The notes under the pieces are model-generated. The model was not told the DNA's origin. It was given only the letters and a program-made list of their open reading frames with translations, and ran no database searches. This document shows, one piece after another, positions 48,978 to 58,677 of a stretch of 64,000 nt of DNA (positions within the stretch are counted from its first letter, which is position 1; each line of letters opens with the position of its first letter). A program made the position numbers and the translations under genes. Source of the DNA: Aliivibrio fischeri ATCC 7744 = JCM 18803 = DSM 507 (GTDB lineage: Bacteria; Pseudomonadota; Gammaproteobacteria; Enterobacterales; Vibrionaceae). The DNA is taken from positions 868,001 to 932,000 of the forward strand of contig NZ_CP092712.1 in assembly GCF_023983475.1 (NCBI RefSeq). Reading direction: 5' to 3'.

Positions 48978-50174
48978 TTACAGACCAGCTAGTTTAGCTG
49001 TGTCTTCTGCGATAACTAGCTCTTCGTTAGTAGAGATAACCATTGCAGGAATACGGCTGTTAGCAGTAGTGATAGTACCTTCACCACCGAAACGTGCTTT
49101 AAGGTTTGCTTCGCCATCAACTTCGATACCGAAGATACCTAGACGGTTAAGAACCATTTCACGGATTGGAGCAGAGTTTTCACCGATGCCGCCTGTGAAA
49201 GTGATTGCGTCTAGACGACCTTCTAGAGTTGCTGTGTAACCTGCAACGTATTTAGCTAGACGGTGACAGAATACGTCCATCGCACGTGTTGCTTCTTCTT
49301 TCTCACCGTAGTTGTCTTCAACGAAACGACAGTCAGAAGTTACTTGAGTTAGACCTTGTAGGCCAGACTCTTTAGTTAGCATGTTGTTGATTTGTTCAAC
49401 AGAGTAACCTAGAGCGTCATGTAGGTGGAAAACGATAGCAGGATCGATATCACCACAACGAGTACCCATTACTAGACCTTCAAGAGGAGTAAGACCCATA
49501 GAAGTATCTACAGATTCACCGTTTTTAATTGCACATACAGATGCGCCGTTACCTAGGTGACAGTTGATGATGTTAACTTCTTCAACAGGCTTGTTTAGTA
49601 GACCAGCAACTTCACGAGTGATGAACAGGTGAGAAGTACCGTGCATGCCGTAACGACGGATGCCGTGCTCTTTGTATAGGTTGTATGGAAGAGCGTATAG
49701 GTAAGATTCTTCAGGCATAGTTTGGTGGAACGCTGTGTCAAATACAGCAACGTTTTGAAGGCCTGGGAAGTTAGCTTTAGCTGCTTCGATACCGATGATG
49801 TGAGCTGGGTTATGAAGAGGTGCAAAAGTTGCAGCGTCTTGAATACCTTTAAGTACTTCGTCAGTGATAAGTGCTGACTTAGTGAATTGCTCACCACCGT
49901 GTACGATACGGTGACCGATAGCGCCAAGGTTAGCTTTAAGCTCTGGCTTAGATGCAAGGATAGTTTCTACCATAAATGATAGAGCTTCTACGTGTGCAGC
50001 GCCTGCACCTAGTTGAGCTTCGTGCTTGCCATCAAGTTTCCACTTCATACGAGCTTCAGGAAGACCAAGACACTCAGCAAGACCAGTTAAGTGCTCTGCA
50101 CCAGATTCTGCGTCAACAACCGCAAATTTAAGAGAAGAACTACCGCAGTTTAAAACTAAAACCAGCTTAGACAT
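48978..50174 (-). CDS. ackA: Acetate kinase
   Basis: Interconverts acetyl phosphate and acetate with ADP/ATP. The 398-residue product (E. coli 400) begins [14 protein letters not shown], the acetokinase family signature 1, and contains the second signature GHRIVHGG near 91-98, the catalytic DTAFH near 150, HLGNGAS near 207 and FTGGIGEN near 330. It is the first gene of ackA-pta. Like nagE and pta, it uses preferred codons, which suggests strong expression. Confidence 0.97.
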   Translation of the reverse strand: MSKLVLVLNCGSSSLKFAVVDAESGAEHLTGLAECLGLPEARMKWKLDGKHEAQLGAGAAHVEALSFMVETILASKPELKANLGAIGHRIVHGGEQFTKSALITDEVLKGIQDAATFAPLHNPAHIIGIEAAKANFPGLQNVAVFDTAFHQTMPEESYLYALPYNLYKEHGIRRYGMHGTSHLFITREVAGLLNKPVEEVNIINCHLGNGASVCAIKNGESVDTSMGLTPLEGLVMGTRCGDIDPAIVFHLHDALGYSVEQINNMLTKESGLQGLTQVTSDCRFVEDNYGEKEEATRAMDVFCHRLAKYVAGYTATLEGRLDAITFTGGIGENSAPIREMVLNRLGIFGIEVDGEANLKARFGGEGTITTANSRIPAMVISTNEELVIAEDTAKLAGL

Positions 50175-50491
50175 GTATAAATACCTATTTATTCATCAGT
50201 AATTAAAGTTATGTCGTAATGACATATCACGACAAATGTAGTCGATTAATTGAAAACAACCACATTTATCCAAAAAAATTAGCTATCCTTAGTAAGAGCA
50301 TTACAGCAGTCCTTGCCGATTTATCTACTTTTAGCTTATAGTAGAACTACAGCAAAAGATAAATCAGCGCATAGGATAACGATTGTGCGCTAAGATAACA
50401 AAAATATTTTAAGATAATATTAATTCTAATCAAGTTTATTCTGTATTTTTTTGAATGATTCAACTTTTGTTTAGAAGTCCAAGGGGGCAAT
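50175..50491. promoter_or_regulatory. Divergent control region between ackA and yfbV
   Basis: A 317-bp AT-rich gap with the promoters of ackA (minus) and yfbV (plus). A 13-bp palindrome TTGAATGATTCAA (50451-50463) lies about 30 bp before yfbV and could be an operator. No ORF or known RNA was recognised. Confidence 0.5.
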
Positions 50492-50941
50492 ATGAGTGAA
50501 AACGGTTTTTTATTCCGATTTCGAGATGGTCAAACCTATATGGATACTTGGCCTGAGCGAAAAGAGTTAGCTCCGATGTTCCCTGAGCAACGAGTGATTA
50601 AAGCAACTAAGTTCGCTGTTAAAGTCATGCCAGCGGTTGCGGTTATCAGCGTATTAACGCAAATGGTTTTTAATAATACAGCAGGGTTGCCACAAGCTAT
50701 CATTATTGCATTGTTTGCGATTAGTATGCCATTACAGGGTTTTTGGTGGTTAGGTAATAGATCGAATACAAAATTACCGCCAGCATTAGCGAGTTGGTAT
50801 CGTGAGTTGTACCAAAAAATTATTGAATCAGGGGCCGCATTAGAGCCAATGAAGAGTCAGCCACGTTATAAAGAACTGGCGAATATTTTGAATAAAGCGT
50901 TTAAACAGTTAGATAAAACAGCTTTAGAACGTTGGTTTTAA
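50492..50941 (+). CDS. yfbV: YfbV / DUF412 membrane protein
   Basis: A 149-residue inner-membrane protein of the UPF0208/DUF412 family with two predicted helices (about 48-66 and 70-88). It begins [20 protein letters not shown], a hallmark of YfbV, which in E. coli is reported to insulate the Ter macrodomain from flanking DNA. It is divergent from ackA, as in enterics. A GGGGGC-like box (AAGGGGGC) lies 6 nt upstream of the ATG. Confidence 0.93.
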   Translation: MSENGFLFRFRDGQTYMDTWPERKELAPMFPEQRVIKATKFAVKVMPAVAVISVLTQMVFNNTAGLPQAIIIALFAISMPLQGFWWLGNRSNTKLPPALASWYRELYQKIIESGAALEPMKSQPRYKELANILNKAFKQLDKTALERWF

Positions 50942-50968
50942 TATTTTCTTACATAAAGTATAGATAAT

Positions 50969-50999
50969 AAAAAAGGAGCTAATTTTAGCTCCTTTTTTG
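50969..50999 (+). terminator. Rho-independent terminator of yfbV
   Basis: AAAAAAGGAGCTA / TAGCTCCTTTTTT with loop ATTT (arms about 50969-50981 and 50986-50998). Confidence 0.88.
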
Positions 51000-51011
51000 A
51001 TCTTTAGTTAT

Positions 51012-51041
51012 CAACAATCTGAATGAGTATTCAGATTGTTG
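51012..51041. repeat. 13-bp inverted repeat after argS
   Basis: CAACAATCTGAAT (51012-51024) / ATTCAGATTGTTG (51029-51041), loop GAGT, a perfect stem 9 bp beyond the argS stop. No T tract follows on the argS strand, so it is probably an mRNA 3' stem rather than a full terminator. Confidence 0.7.
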
Positions 51042-51050
51042 AAATAGGAA

Positions 51051-52784
51051 TTACATACGCTCTAGCGTTTCAATACCTAGTAGTTCTAAGCCTTGCTTAA
51101 TTGTTTTCGCTGTTAATGCAGCTAACTTCAGGCGGCTTTGCTTAACAGCGTCATCTTCGTTGTTAAGAATAGGGCACGCTTCGTAGAAGCTAGAGAATTG
51201 ACCAGCAAGTTCAAATAGGTAAGCACACATTAGGTGAGGTTGACCTTCACTTGCTACTGCTTGAACCGCTTCTTCAAATTGCATTAACTTAGCAACTAAC
51301 GCTTTTTCTTTCTCATCAGTGATCTTAACTTCACCTGTTAACTCATCCATAGATAAGCCAGCTTTGCTGAAGATAGAAGCTACACGAGTGTATGCATATT
51401 GCATGTAAGGCGCTGTGTTACCTTCGAACGCAAGCATGTTGTCCCAATCGAAGATGTAATCCGTAGTACGGTGCTTAGAAAGATCTGAGTACTTAACTGC
51501 AGCCATTGCAACGGTTGTAGCAATTTTTGCTTTTTCTTCAGCAGATAGATCTTTGTTTTTCTCTTCGATCAGTTTTGTTGCACGTTCTTCAGCTTCATCA
51601 AGAAGATCAGCTAGACGAACTGTACCGCCTGCACGAGTTTTAAATGGGCGACCATCTTTACCTAGCATCATACCAAATGCATGGTGTTCTAGAGATACGC
51701 TCTCAGGAACATAGCCCGCTTTACGAACGATAGTCCAAGCTTGCATTAAGTGCTGGTGTTGACGTGAATCGATGAAGTAAAGAACACGATCTGCATTCAG
51801 TTCTTCGTAACGGTATTTAGCACAAGCAATATCTGTTGTTGTGTATAGGAAGCCACCGTCACGTTTTTGAACGATAACACCCATAGGTTCGCCATCTTTG
51901 TTTTTGTATTCATCTAGGAATACAACTTGAGCGCCTTCGCTCTCAACAGCTAAACCTTGTTTTTGAAGATCAGCAACAATTGGAGCAAGCATGCTGTTGT
52001 ACATGCTTTCGCCCATTACGTTATCACGAGTAAGTGATACGTTTAGACGGTCATAGTTGCGTTGGTTTTGAACCATAGTAACGTCAACAAGCTTCTTCCA
52101 CATTTCTGCGCAGAACTCATCGCCGCCTTGAAGTTTAACAACATAACCACGCGCTGTTACTGCAAACTCTTCGTCTTCGTCATACAGTTTTTTAGATTCA
52201 CGGTAGAAACCTTCAAGATCAGACAGCTCCATAGAAACTTCGCCTTTCTCTTTTTGGATACGCTCAAGGTTTGCGATAAGCATACCGAACTGAGTACCCC
52301 AGTCACCGATGTGGTTAGCACGAGTAACGTTATGACCTAAAAACTCAAGAGTACGAACAACAGCATCACCGATGATGGTTGAACGTAAGTGACCAACGTG
52401 CATTTCTTTAGCAACGTTTGGTGCAGAGTAGTCTGCAACGATGTTTTGTTGTTCTTCTTTAGCAACACCTAAGCGTTCGTCAGCTAATGCTGCTTCTGCT
52501 TGTTTTGCTAGAAATTCTTCTGATAAGAAAATATTGATAAAGCCAGGGCCTGCAATTTCAGTTTTGCTAGCGATGCCATCAAGATCCAAAACATCCAGTA
52601 CTTTCTGAGCAAATTCTCGTGGGTTTGTACCTAGTCGCTTAGCTACGCCCATTACGCCGTTAGCTTGGTAGTCACCAAATTGTGCTTTTGCAGATTGACG
52701 TACTGCGGCAGGGCTGCCTGCTGGCGCACCGGCTGCTTCTAACGCTTGAGAAACTTTGTCGTTAATAAGTGATTGAATATTCAA
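51051..52784 (-). CDS. argS: Arginyl-tRNA synthetase
   Basis: A class I synthetase charging tRNA-Arg. The 577 residues equal the length of E. coli ArgS. The N-terminal Add-1 domain (about 1-110) precedes the HIGH-like motif [15 protein letters not shown] (about 127-141). As usual for bacterial ArgRS the KMSKS motif is not canonical. The C-terminal DALR anticodon-binding domain (about 455-577) ends [12 protein letters not shown]. It is monocistronic and divergent from yecM. Confidence 0.96.
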   Translation of the reverse strand: MNIQSLINDKVSQALEAAGAPAGSPAAVRQSAKAQFGDYQANGVMGVAKRLGTNPREFAQKVLDVLDLDGIASKTEIAGPGFINIFLSEEFLAKQAEAALADERLGVAKEEQQNIVADYSAPNVAKEMHVGHLRSTIIGDAVVRTLEFLGHNVTRANHIGDWGTQFGMLIANLERIQKEKGEVSMELSDLEGFYRESKKLYDEDEEFAVTARGYVVKLQGGDEFCAEMWKKLVDVTMVQNQRNYDRLNVSLTRDNVMGESMYNSMLAPIVADLQKQGLAVESEGAQVVFLDEYKNKDGEPMGVIVQKRDGGFLYTTTDIACAKYRYEELNADRVLYFIDSRQHQHLMQAWTIVRKAGYVPESVSLEHHAFGMMLGKDGRPFKTRAGGTVRLADLLDEAEERATKLIEEKNKDLSAEEKAKIATTVAMAAVKYSDLSKHRTTDYIFDWDNMLAFEGNTAPYMQYAYTRVASIFSKAGLSMDELTGEVKITDEKEKALVAKLMQFEEAVQAVASEGQPHLMCAYLFELAGQFSSFYEACPILNNEDDAVKQSRLKLAALTAKTIKQGLELLGIETLERM

Positions 52785-52991
52785 AGAGGTTATCCTTCAT
52801 ATCGCTGTTAAACAGGAATGCTATTGCATGGAAAGCAAAATAATCGCTAATAATAGCAATAAAACAGGGGATATTTAATAGTTTCTGTTATTTTTTATTG
52901 CAACTTAGGGGCTATTTTTCGAAAGGTTCTAAACATCAAGTAAAGAGGTTGATACAATTCGGTTTCTCTTTTTTACCGTTAGGTTGCCTTC

Positions 52992-53588
52992 ATGTCATTA
53001 CTATTATTAAAACAGCAACAATTAGAGCCTCAACAACTGATTAATGCATTACCTTCATTTATGGAGAAGATCCAAGCATTACTCGATGTACTAGAGATCG
53101 ATTTAACTCAATATCAAGCGGATCACATTGCACTAAGAATCAATGATCGAGACGTGGCAGAAGCAGCTCATCAAGCGTGGCTACAACAAGCAGAAGAATG
53201 GTCAAATAATGAAATTAACGGCCGTCCTATTATTGCTTTGGGTTTTAATCAAGCGTTAACTATCAACGGTTGGTCTATTGAATGTTTAGAGTTGCCATAT
53301 CCAGGTGATAAAAGTTATCCGCAGCAAGGGTGGGAACATGTAGAGTGGGTTATCCCATGTGATGTGGACTCTCAAGAAGCGTTTTTGGAATATGTATTTA
53401 AAACGTTCCCATCTCTAAAAGATAAGTGGGATAACTTGGCATCTATGGGCGTTAAAGTAAAACAGAGTTGTCCATCAGGTGATGCAGAGCGTATTGCAAA
53501 TTACACCGTAGCATTCAAATACCAAGGAGTGTGTATAAAGCTTCATCCTCACAGTTTAAAAGCAGTTATTGAGAGTGAACAGGCATAA
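52992..53588 (+). CDS. yecM: YecM-family protein (VOC superfamily)
   Basis: A 198-residue protein that I recognise by similarity to YecM: the segments ADHIALRINDRD, INGRPIIALGFNQ, LELPYPGDKSYPQQGWEHVEW and the end CIKLHPHSLKAVIESEQ. YecM has a vicinal-oxygen-chelate fold and possible metal ligands (His in DHIALR and HVEW), but its reaction is unknown. In E. coli yecM is also next to argS, on the opposite side of the start. The gene has its own terminator. Confidence 0.85.
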   Translation: MSLLLLKQQQLEPQQLINALPSFMEKIQALLDVLEIDLTQYQADHIALRINDRDVAEAAHQAWLQQAEEWSNNEINGRPIIALGFNQALTINGWSIECLELPYPGDKSYPQQGWEHVEWVIPCDVDSQEAFLEYVFKTFPSLKDKWDNLASMGVKVKQSCPSGDAERIANYTVAFKYQGVCIKLHPHSLKAVIESEQA

Positions 53589-53610
53589 GATAAGCAGGCT
53601 TTAAAAACAT

Positions 53611-53645
53611 AAAAGGCATCCAATCTAGAGTTTGGATGCCTTTTT
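53611..53645. terminator. Bidirectional terminator after yecM
   Basis: AAAAGGCATCCAA (53611-53623) and TTGGATGCCTTTTT (53632-53645), loop TCTAGAGT. It separates yecM from the convergent oxidoreductase gene that begins the APE region. Confidence 0.88.
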
Positions 53646-53662
53646 GATTATGGAGTGAGTAG

Positions 53663-54895
53663 TTATGGCTTACATAATTCAGCAACCACTTTTAATCGAC
53701 GCTCTGGTTCGGCAACAAATGGATTGCTTTCATCCCAAGCATAGCCAGCTAAAATGGCGCAGATCATTTGTTTAATTTTAGGATTCGGATTTTCATGAAA
53801 AATGACATCTTGGAATGTCCCTTCATACCATCCTTCTACGTAACAACGGAATGCATTCACTCCTTTCATTAAGGTATCGGAGTAATCTTGCTGCCAATTA
53901 ACGTCTTCTTGATTAAATTGCTTAATTAATAAGTCAGCAGCGAGCTCTGCCGATTTCATTGCAATCGTGACACCAGAAGAGAACACCGGGTCCAAAAATT
54001 CACCGGCATTACCCAGTAAAGCAAAGTTTTTATCAAACAGCTTACTGACATTGGCAGAATAACCCATGATTTCACCACAAGGGTTCGGGTATTCAGCTTG
54101 GTTTAACAGATGCTTAAGATTGCTTTCTTCTTCTGCAAGTTGTTTTAATGCCGTTACTTTATTTTCTGAATATGCATCAAAGAATTCAGGCTCTCCAACC
54201 ACACCAAAAGAGCAGGTCCCATTACTGAATGGAATTAACCAATACCACACTTGTGTATTTGTTGGATGAACAGAAACTAAGATTTTATTTCTGTCGTAGT
54301 TTTCGTCAGAAATATTGTCTTTGATGTGTGTGAAAATAGCACGGCGTGGTGGCAGACATGAAGGCTCTTCTAATTCCAATAATTTTGGTAGAACACGACC
54401 AAAGCCACTCGCATCAAGAATGAAATCAGCTTGAATTTGGTAAGGCGTTCCGTTTTCATCCAGTACCGATAACAGAGGCTTTTCTGCATTTACATTAACG
54501 TCAGTTATCTCATGTTGATAGCGAATTTCAACGCCTTGTTTTTTTGCACAATCAGCTAAAACTTTATCAAAATTGCCACGTTGTACTTGGAATGTGGTTC
54601 CTGCGCCGTCAGTAAATTTATCGGTAAAATCAAAAGAAGTAAAAGTGTCATTATAATGAAAAGCGGCGCCATCTTTGAATTGAAAACAAGCATCTTCAAC
54701 TGCTTTTAGCATGCCTGCATTTTTAATGGATTCCATGCACGCAGGTAAAAGACTTTCACCGATAGAAAAGCGAGGGAAAGTCGATTTTTCAAGAATAATG
54801 CAGTTGATATTGTGTTTGTTTAATAGTGCAGCAGCAATAGAGCCAGAAGGTCCAGCACCAATAATAGCCACTTGAGTTGTTTGTGGTGATTGCAC
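53663..54895 (-). CDS. FAD-dependent oxidoreductase, flavin-halogenase-like (APE cluster)
   Basis: A 410-residue flavoprotein of the PHBH/halogenase family. The FAD-binding GAGPSG lies at residues 13-18, followed by a GESLLPA segment; the second FAD motif is near LLGNAGEFLDPVFSSGV. W217-x-W219-x-I221-P222 (WYWLIP) matches the WxWxIP signature of flavin-dependent halogenases, and K74 (FQFKDGAAF) lies where the catalytic lysine of halogenases is expected. Such proteins are constant members of aryl polyene clusters, though reported APE pigments of this type are not halogenated, so a hydroxylase, desaturase or reductase role is equally possible. It shares its direction with the methyltransferase gene 99 bp upstream. 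Confidence 0.8.
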   Translation of the reverse strand: MQSPQTTQVAIIGAGPSGSIAAALLNKHNINCIILEKSTFPRFSIGESLLPACMESIKNAGMLKAVEDACFQFKDGAAFHYNDTFTSFDFTDKFTDGAGTTFQVQRGNFDKVLADCAKKQGVEIRYQHEITDVNVNAEKPLLSVLDENGTPYQIQADFILDASGFGRVLPKLLELEEPSCLPPRRAIFTHIKDNISDENYDRNKILVSVHPTNTQVWYWLIPFSNGTCSFGVVGEPEFFDAYSENKVTALKQLAEEESNLKHLLNQAEYPNPCGEIMGYSANVSKLFDKNFALLGNAGEFLDPVFSSGVTIAMKSAELAADLLIKQFNQEDVNWQQDYSDTLMKGVNAFRCYVEGWYEGTFQDVIFHENPNPKIKQMICAILAGYAWDESNPFVAEPERRLKVVAELCKP

Positions 54896-54994
54896 AAGCG
54901 CTCCTTTAAAGACAAAAGCACCACTTTAGGTGTCGGTAACCTAAAGTGGTGAGGATATTATTATATTTATAGGTGATTTTTATTTAAAACAGAC

Positions 54995-56062
54995 TTACTT
55001 AGCTCGAAGTTCAAGTAATGTATGCCCTAAACCAATATTGTCAGTTTGCTCTGCTACAGCAAATCCAGCCTCTTCAATAATTTCTAAGAAATCACTGCAA
55101 CGGTAGAAACGGCTATTACCATTGGCCAAACAAGTGAAATAAAGCGATGTCGCATTTAAGCTAAATGAAGCGGCATCGTATTTTTGCGCATCCCAAAATA
55201 GCTCTAAAATATATACTTTCGCGTCAGTGGACATGGCAGCACGAACACGTTTTAAAATGCTTAAAATTTCCATTGGTGAGAAACAATCTAGGAATTGGCT
55301 CATCCACCATACGTCTGCACCTTGAGGTAATGGTAGAGTCTTATCAAGCATATTAGTAGGGTGGCCATTAATACGGTCGGCAAAACCTTGTTCTTTGGCA
55401 TTTTTTAACGCCATTTCGATTTGTTGTGGAAGGTCAATGATTGTTACTTCAACATCGTTATCGTAATTACAGCATTGCAGTGCCCATTTACCTGTATTAC
55501 CGCCGATATCAAACAGGCGTTTTGGTTTTTGGCTTAATACTTTTTCTAATAAGATTGGGAACGAACGGTCAGAATAGAAGTGATCAAACTTAAACCAGCT
55601 CTCTTTGGCTTTTTCTGGTAATCGAGACAAACCTTCATAAATTGTTGGCCAGTCACCTAACTCTTTTAAGCCGGCAGGTGTTCCTTCTTGAATTGCTTCA
55701 GTAAGATGCATCATAGCGGCATAACAAACATCAGCTGTAAAATCTAAGTTAGCGTTCGTCATCCCATCGTGTAATAAGAAGTGACCAAGGTTTGCAAGAA
55801 CATAGTTTGGTTTATTCCAAGTAACAATGTGCGCACTTAATGCCATATCAAGTAAGACTTTCACGCCATATTCAGATACACCGGTTTCTTGCGCTAATTG
55901 CTCAGCATCTAAACCTTGATCTTGAGCTTTATCTAAAGCCGCTAGAATACCAAGATCTCTAAGCGTTCGAGCTGTATGAAAAACAATAGGAGCAAACGAA
56001 AGTTTTTGAGCTTCTGTTTTTGCTTCTAATGCGTTAAATGGGTCATTTTTATATTGAGTCAC
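54995..56062 (-). CDS. apeB: SAM-dependent methyltransferase (APE cluster)
   Basis: A 355-residue class I methyltransferase of the O-methyltransferase family 2 type. A winged-helix-like dimerisation domain (about 20-100, with LAQETGVSEYGVKVLLD) precedes the Rossmann core with SAM motif I LFDIGGNTGKW (about 183-193), motif DLPQQ and VYILELFWD. Aryl polyenes of Vibrio and E. coli carry methyl groups on the aryl ring, so ring methylation is the likely role, but an O-methyl target cannot be excluded. The symbol follows published ape lettering by position and is less certain than the family. Confidence 0.75.
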   Translation of the reverse strand: MTQYKNDPFNALEAKTEAQKLSFAPIVFHTARTLRDLGILAALDKAQDQGLDAEQLAQETGVSEYGVKVLLDMALSAHIVTWNKPNYVLANLGHFLLHDGMTNANLDFTADVCYAAMMHLTEAIQEGTPAGLKELGDWPTIYEGLSRLPEKAKESWFKFDHFYSDRSFPILLEKVLSQKPKRLFDIGGNTGKWALQCCNYDNDVEVTIIDLPQQIEMALKNAKEQGFADRINGHPTNMLDKTLPLPQGADVWWMSQFLDCFSPMEILSILKRVRAAMSTDAKVYILELFWDAQKYDAASFSLNATSLYFTCLANGNSRFYRCSDFLEIIEEAGFAVAEQTDNIGLGHTLLELRAK

Positions 56063-56165
56063 AGAGATTAACCATAGTTGAAGATGATAAAATGATCATA
56101 TCAGTGGTAATGAGTGAAACTTTGTTCAAAAGCAAGAAACCACTGATATATAAGAGAGAATGATA

Positions 56166-56741
56166 TTAATCGATTATATTTGATACGGTATTACCGTTAA
56201 ATTCGACTTTAAAAGTATTAAATCTATTTTTCCAATATAACCAATGATCGCTATTTAAATTAGGTGTTTTGTGTTCTGGTGGGAAGCCGATGGCATATTT
56301 CACGCCTTCTTTTGTCATGCCTTTCTTAACCACACCTTCTTTAATTCCTTGTTGATCAAGTGCACTCAATTTTTTTACTTCTGCAGTATTACACTCAGTA
56401 CCAAAATAGTTACTTAAGTATTTTGCAAAATCAGGAGATGATTTGTGTTTATCTAAAATATATTCTCTGCCGCTACTATCAATTTTAAACGTAAGGCGTT
56501 TAGTGCTAACGTTGACAATATCAACTTGAGTACAAAGAGGAATCAATCCATCTTGTTGAAAATTAACAGAATAAAGTTTTGAACGAGCGTCATCAGGGTG
56601 AAGGTTCACAAGAGTATAAACGGGTTTATTGGTAAGGAATAAATCATCACCCGTATTTTTATCAGTAAGAGTCATGACACTCGCGCAACCCGATAAAAAT
56701 ATTAAACCGGAAGTCGCTAATAATGGTTTTAAAAATGACAT
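56166..56741 (-). CDS. Lipoprotein with BamE/SmpA-like C-terminus
   Basis: A 191-residue lipoprotein. The signal peptide ends at LSGC with lipidated C19, followed by Ala-Ser, so outer-membrane sorting is expected. A central region is unrecognised. The C-terminal part (about 130-191: KEGVVKKGMTKEGVKYAIG ... LYWKNRFNTFKVEF) resembles the beta-strand and helix pattern of BamE/SmpA domains, which act in outer-membrane assembly. It lies between the methyltransferase and the divergent apeC. A role in placing the pigment in the outer membrane is inference; it might be an unrelated neighbour. Confidence 0.7.
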   Translation of the reverse strand: MSFLKPLLATSGLIFLSGCASVMTLTDKNTGDDLFLTNKPVYTLVNLHPDDARSKLYSVNFQQDGLIPLCTQVDIVNVSTKRLTFKIDSSGREYILDKHKSSPDFAKYLSNYFGTECNTAEVKKLSALDQQGIKEGVVKKGMTKEGVKYAIGFPPEHKTPNLNSDHWLYWKNRFNTFKVEFNGNTVSNIID

Positions 56742-56870
56742 GGTAGTCCCTTAAATTTCGCTATATATATTTATTTACCGTATGACTCGCATTATTGTAT
56801 TTGCGCCAAGTCACTGAATTCATATATCCTATACGAGTAGGCTAACAAATTGTAATATTTTTACGACTAG

Positions 56871-57599
56871 ATGGATATCATGACATACGCAAATTTTAAT
56901 ATTATCGATTGGCACGCAATTTCTGCAGGTTTGGATAGCAAAAATGCGTGGTTAGAATGGCGTGAAAATAATTTCACTTGGCCTGAAAATGAAAAAGCGC
57001 CAGTCGATAAAATACCAGCGATGGCTCGAAGAAGAATGAGCTCGTTAAGTAAATTAGCCGTGCAAACCGCATTAACATTAGCGGAAGAAAATGACATTGA
57101 TTATTTGGTTTTTTCTAGTCGACATGGTGAGTTAACTCGAACCGTGGCTCTTTTAGAAGATATTTTGAATGGAGATGATGCTTCTCCAATGGCTTTTTCT
57201 CAATCAGTTCATAATACTGCCGCAGGTCTATTTACCATTACGGTCAAAAAAGCCATTCCAGTTACTTCTATTGCTGCTGGAGAGAATACCTTCCATTCTG
57301 CGGTTATTGAAGCCGCTGCGTACTTAGCTGAAAATCCAAATGATAAAGTACTTATCATCGATTTTGATGAGCCTTTGCCTTCTCATTACCAAGAGTTTGA
57401 AAAACAAAATTATCAAGGCTATGCACTTGGCTTAATAATGAGCGCTGGGGACGTTTTTTCTCTTCAATGGAACAATAAACCTACAATTAAATCTTCTGGA
57501 TTGCCTCATGGGTTGCAATGTATAGCTAACTTAGTAGGATCACATTCTCAATGGATAACGGAGAGTTCTTCAAAACAATGGATATGGAATCGAAAATAG
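56871..57599 (+). CDS. apeC: Ketosynthase-like chain length factor (ApeC)
   Basis: A 242-residue protein resembling only the N-terminal half of a thiolase-fold ketosynthase (PF13723 type, Ketoacyl-synt_2). The segment FSQSVHNTAAG (about 104-114) is shared with ketosynthases, but the catalytic Cys is lacking: the motif around TSIAAGEN has A135 at that position. In the characterised Xenorhabdus APE system ApeC acts as chain length factor partner of the catalytic KS ApeO, which should lie beyond the window. Start: ATG 56871 or ATG 56880 (MTYANFNIIDW); both are 3-12 nt after weak purine boxes. It is the first plus-strand gene of the cluster and overlaps the divergent promoter region. Confidence 0.82.
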   Translation: MDIMTYANFNIIDWHAISAGLDSKNAWLEWRENNFTWPENEKAPVDKIPAMARRRMSSLSKLAVQTALTLAEENDIDYLVFSSRHGELTRTVALLEDILNGDDASPMAFSQSVHNTAAGLFTITVKKAIPVTSIAAGENTFHSAVIEAAAYLAENPNDKVLIIDFDEPLPSHYQEFEKQNYQGYALGLIMSAGDVFSLQWNNKPTIKSSGLPHGLQCIANLVGSHSQWITESSSKQWIWNRK

Positions 57600-57603
57600 T
57601 CTT

Positions 57604-58401
57604 ATGACTTTACTTCAACGCACTGATAAATACTGGCGAATTTTAGCTACCGGTTTCTGTTTCTCTTTGTTCGGGGTCGGTGCGCTTTGTTTGACATTTA
57701 TTGTTTTTCCATTGCTTACATTTACTGCAAAAGATAAAAAACAACGTGAAGTTCGAGTGCAATCGATTATCCAACGTAGTTTTTTTATCTTTTGTAAAAC
57801 AATGCACTATAGTCGTGCGATTAAGTATCAATTTGATGGTGCAGAGCTTCTTCAGAGTGACAGAAATTGCTTAATTGTCGCTAATCACCCAAGCTTAATA
57901 GATTATGTTTTAATTGCTTCACAATTGAAGCAATGCGATTGCATCGTAAAAGCAGCCTTATGGCATAATCCGTTTACACAAGGGATTGTCAGAGCGGCGG
58001 GGTACATTCCAAATCAAGAACCAGAAGCGTTTTTAGAAGAGTGTTCTGAAAAATTAAACTCAGGTAATGTATTGTTGGTTTTTCCTGAAGGAACGCGAAC
58101 AACACCGGGTAAAAAATCAAAACTTCAACGAGGCGCAGCGCAAATTGCGGTTCGTAGTCAAAGTGATATTCGTATTATTCATATCACAGTAACACCCAGT
58201 TTTTTAACTAAAGAAGCAAAGTGGTATCAAGTTCCTGATGTTCGTCCTTTTTTTCATATACAAGTGAAAGAGAGAGTCGCCATCACTCCATTTATCGAAG
58301 ACGCTGACGCTTCATCTTCAGCGGCTCGAAATGTAAATCGATTTTTAGATACAGCTTTGTATCCACAAAATGAAGTCAACACATCAAAAGAAAATAAGTA
58401 G
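57604..58401 (+). CDS. apeD: Lysophospholipid/1-acylglycerol-phosphate acyltransferase-like protein (ApeD)
   Basis: A 265-residue PlsC-type acyltransferase with an N-terminal membrane anchor (about 12-35). The catalytic motif NHPSLIDYV (HX4D) lies near residues 97-105 and the substrate motif FPEGTRT near 159-165. In the APE cluster it is proposed to transfer the polyene or another acyl chain to a lipid headgroup. The gene is 4 bp after apeC and 7 bp before the ACP gene. Confidence 0.85.
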   Translation: MTLLQRTDKYWRILATGFCFSLFGVGALCLTFIVFPLLTFTAKDKKQREVRVQSIIQRSFFIFCKTMHYSRAIKYQFDGAELLQSDRNCLIVANHPSLIDYVLIASQLKQCDCIVKAALWHNPFTQGIVRAAGYIPNQEPEAFLEECSEKLNSGNVLLVFPEGTRTTPGKKSKLQRGAAQIAVRSQSDIRIIHITVTPSFLTKEAKWYQVPDVRPFFHIQVKERVAITPFIEDADASSSAARNVNRFLDTALYPQNEVNTSKENK

Positions 58402-58408
58402 GTCATTG

Positions 58409-58666
58409 ATGGAAGTATTACACAACGAAATTAAACAATTAATTATTGACGCTCTTAACCTAGAAGATATCTCTGTTGATGATATTGAAACCGAGGCACC
58501 GCTATTTGGTGACGGCTTGGGCTTAGATTCTATCGATGCTCTAGAGCTAGGTTTAGCAATTAAGAAAAAGTACAACTTAGTGTTAGATGCTGACGATACT
58601 CAAACTCGTGAACATTTTGCGTCAGTAGCAAACCTAGCCGCTTACATTAATGCAAACAAAGCGTAA
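58409..58666 (+). CDS. apeE: Acyl carrier protein 1 (ApeE)
   Basis: An 85-residue ACP with the phosphopantetheine attachment Ser in GLDSIDALEL (about residue 38). I start at ATG 58409 (MEVLHNEIKQ), with a TAGG box and right after apeD; a longer frame from 58370 lies inside apeD and lacks support. The APE ACPs carry the growing aryl polyene; two ACPs in tandem are a hallmark of the cluster. Confidence 0.88.
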   Translation: MEVLHNEIKQLIIDALNLEDISVDDIETEAPLFGDGLGLDSIDALELGLAIKKKYNLVLDADDTQTREHFASVANLAAYINANKA

Positions 58667-58677
58667 GAGAGTAAATA

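Noticed and set aside
58370-58408. N-terminal extension of the first ACP (MKSTHQKKISRSL)
   Set aside because: It lies inside apeD and has no support; the ACP fold begins at 58409.
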